In this document: positions 7,322 through 7,470 of the stretch, in pieces
Numbering within the stretch: the first letter of the stretch is position 1
Layout of the letters: the number at the start of each line of letters is the position of its first letter
Assembly (NCBI GenBank): GCA_023230795.1
Contig: JALNWR010000126.1
Coordinates: 1-7,470 of the forward strand
Length of the DNA stretch: 7,470 bases
Direction of reading: 5' to 3'
Origin: Candidatus Cloacimonadota bacterium
GTDB lineage: Bacteria > Cloacimonadota > Cloacimonadia > Cloacimonadales > Cloacimonadaceae
Translations under genes and position numbers: made by a program
The notes under the pieces: model-generated
What the model saw: the letters and a program-made list of their open reading frames with translations, nothing else
The model's database searches: none
What the model was told of the DNA's origin: nothing

Positions 7322-7457
7322 GTCCCAGCGGGACGGAATTTCAGATAGCATCCCGGAAAGACGCGCATCCCCTACGAGTCTCATCGAGACGGAATTTCAG
7401 ATAGACCCAGACAGGTGCACAATGTCTTGAGTCCTGTAGGGACGGAATTTCAGATAG
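7322..7457 (+). repeat. Three-copy array of 13-nt hairpin plus GGAATTTCAGATAG tail
   Basis: Copies lie at 7322-7348, 7378-7404 and 7431-7457, spaced 56 and 53 nt. The stems are GTCCC/GGGAC, GTCTC/GAGAC and GTCCT/GGGAC, each with a 3-nt loop (AGC, ATC, GTA). The fourth base pair changes from C-G to T-A, a compensatory change, and the fifth is T-G in one copy. The 14-nt tail is identical in all three. The third copy with its upstream CACAATGTCTTGA (from 7418) is the inverted counterpart of the left array unit, with one mismatch over 40 nt. The form resembles REP-type elements; function unknown. Confidence 0.8.
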
Positions 7458-7470
7458 TAACCTACAGCTA

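Noticed and set aside
1..7470. tRNA or rRNA genes, integrase and attachment sites
   Set aside because: I saw no cloverleaf, rRNA-like stretch or recombinase motif on either strand.

Overview
The window carries a two-gene, leftward-transcribed (minus strand) DNA modification/defence-type cassette and the intergenic region upstream of it. The organism cannot be named from these genes. The base composition is moderate, Shine-Dalgarno sites are clear, and the upstream DNA is rich in short hairpin-bearing repeats. This would fit an uncultured anaerobic bacterium, and Cloacimonadota is a low-confidence guess from the style of the repeats, not a demonstrated match.

Layout, in transcription order (right to left). 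Positions 7322-7457 hold three copies of a 27-nt element, a 5-bp hairpin followed by a conserved tail, pointing right. Positions 7190-7321 are AT-rich with no gene. Positions 7150-7189 hold a strong hairpin with a T tract on the minus strand, a probable terminator that insulates the cassette. Positions 6907-7122 hold four 54-bp tandem units that contain the same hairpin-tail element pointing left. This block is bracketed by a perfect 16-bp inverted repeat at 6860-6875 and 7152-7167. A candidate promoter (6817-6845) and a 17-nt palindrome (6790-6806) follow. Then come two tiny ORFs of 21 and 20 codons. Each has its own Shine-Dalgarno site, and they are chained to each other and to the helicase by 4-nt ATGA overlaps.

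The main genes are a 1115-aa fusion of a phospholipase D-type nuclease-like domain with a SNF2/HepA-like superfamily 2 helicase (3296-6643), and an Eco57I/COG1002-type adenine-N6 DNA methyltransferase with a TaqI-like target-recognition region (1-3287). The window edge cuts the methyltransferase at its C-terminus. The genes are 8 nt apart and are surely co-transcribed.

The likely logic, by inference, is that the methyltransferase marks host DNA at a specific site while the PLD-helicase translocates on unmarked invading DNA and cleaves or remodels it. The pairing recalls the SNF2 helicase plus adenine methylase part of class 1 DISARM and, more loosely, BREX. Here, however, the PLD module is fused to the helicase, and further partners, if any, lie left of position 1.
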